From: Chara braunii
Lineage: Eukaryota; Streptophyta; Charophyceae; Charales; Characeae
Assembly (NCBI GenBank): GCA_003427395.1
Contig: BFEA01000601.1
Coordinates: forward strand, 57,815 to 86,867
Reading direction: 5' to 3'
DNA: 29,053 nucleotides
Both the position numbers and the translations under genes were made by a program. Below the pieces are notes generated by a model that saw only the letters and a list, made by a program, of their open reading frames with translations, was not told the DNA's origin and searched no databases. Below are positions 28,602 to 29,053 of the stretch, in pieces; within the stretch, counting starts at the first letter, position 1; each line of letters begins with the position of its first letter.

Positions 28602-28632
<31 letters not shown>

Positions 28633-28760
28633 CCTGCCCATATTATACGGGCAGACAGCAGCTTCTCCTTCTTCACTTCTTCTTCTACTTCTTCTTGTTC
28701 TCCTTCTATTTCTCCTCCTTTCTCTTCTTCTTTTTCTTCCAATACTTTTACTCTCTTTTC
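27470..28760. repeat. TCC/CTC polypyrimidine tract with higher-order repeats
   Basis: Almost continuous C/T on the plus strand, including (CT)n at 27691-27709 and 27920-27953 and poly(T) at 28607-28632. A unit ATCCCCATACA-TACCGGCAGG followed by TCCTC repeats occurs near 27730, 27881, 27972 and 28177. CCACCTACTTTTGCCTTCTC at 27810 recurs at 28111. The period is therefore about 300 bp. Long Ser/Leu/Pro (plus) or Arg/Glu (minus) open frames here are products of composition, not genes. Confidence 0.85.
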
Positions 28761-28852
28761 CCCCTCGCTGTTGGTCCTTGCGTCCTCCACTTCCACGGCA
28801 CTATGGCGGGCAGTGGCAGCGGTGTCGGCGGGGGGAGTGCCGGGTCTGGAAG

Positions 28853-29053
28853 GACAAGAGGCAAAACGGCAGCTGACGAAGGAAAAGGAAAACTTGCAAG
28901 CGCCTCCACTGCAACACACCCTTTTAAAAACCATGTCAACCCCCCCCCTGCACACTCCCCTCAATCTCCCCCCCGACAAGAGGCAAAACGGCAGCTGACG
29001 AAGGAAAAGGGAAACTTGCAAGCACCTCCACTGCAACACACCCTTTTAAAAAC
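28853..29053. repeat. 122-bp tandem repeat running off the window
   Basis: GACAAGAGGCAAAACGGCAG starts at 28853 and 28975; the units differ at very few positions through CACACCCTTTTAAAAAC. Both strands are open across the repeat. The array probably continues beyond 29053. Confidence 0.9.

Noticed and set aside
27715-28998. Long Ser/Leu/Pro open frames on the plus strand and Arg/Glu/Gly frames on the minus strand
   Set aside because: They follow directly from the TCC/CTC repeat composition, are open in several frames at once and show no domain.
1-29053. tRNA, rRNA or other structured RNA genes
   Set aside because: No cloverleaf with conserved tRNA bases and no rRNA core sequence was recognised by eye; a covariance-model scan would be decisive.

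Overview
The window looks like nuclear DNA from a repeat-rich streptophyte plant or green alga. The evidence is as follows. Two mitochondrial gene fragments (nad5 and ccmFN) read like early-land-plant or charophyte versions. There are remnants of LINE and Ty3/gypsy retroelements, many microsatellites and foldback repeats, a gene with spliceosomal-type introns, and three assembly gaps. A charophyte such as Chara is my best guess from general impression; it is not proven here. There is no sign of a bacterial or viral genome, no rRNA or tRNA that I can support, and no CRISPR array.

Layout. 1-1,315: degenerate GATGG-type minisatellites. 1,316-3,220: non-coding DNA with short tandem repeats, an AT microsatellite beside a 4-N gap, and a cluster of a 22-bp palindromic motif. 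3,222-10,005: the only substantial gene-like locus. It is a long, mutationally damaged gene whose successive open frames are collinear. An N-terminal part of unknown function is followed by a region resembling a class-beta (permuted) DNA methyltransferase with a degenerate catalytic motif, then a Gly/Lys-rich linker, tandem-repeated acidic segments and a clear Ulp1/SENP-type (C48) cysteine protease. Two introns with matching phase (8,721-8,863 and 9,271-9,465) suggest that the methyltransferase-like part and the protease belong to one gene. 10,006-12,460: diverged tandem and dispersed repeats, with more copies of the 22-bp palindrome.

12,461-14,137: a composite mitochondrial insertion (nad5 piece, then the start of ccmFN), bracketed by a near-identical direct repeat of about 29 bp. 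14,138-16,770: microsatellites and unassigned DNA. 16,775-17,725: a satellite of about 90-bp units, each of which is itself a foldback. 17,726-24,090: unassigned DNA with a dispersed repeat pair, two foldback elements, two fragments of LINE zinc-finger (zf-RVT) coding sequence and a long poly(A). 24,488-25,190: a decayed Ty3/gypsy pol 3' part (integrase core, GPY-like region, beginning of a chromodomain-like segment). 25,303-25,567: a composite inverted/tandem repeat. 26,677-29,053: microsatellites, a poly(T)-poly(G) run, hairpins, a long TCC/CTC polypyrimidine tract with a higher-order period of about 300 bp, and a 122-bp tandem repeat running off the end.

The most unusual content is the 3.2-10.0 kb locus (methyltransferase-like domain plus SUMO-type protease) and the 22-bp palindrome family that surrounds and enters it. 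Together they could mark a large, now inactive, mobile or selfish element, but no transposase or terminal repeats were recognised.
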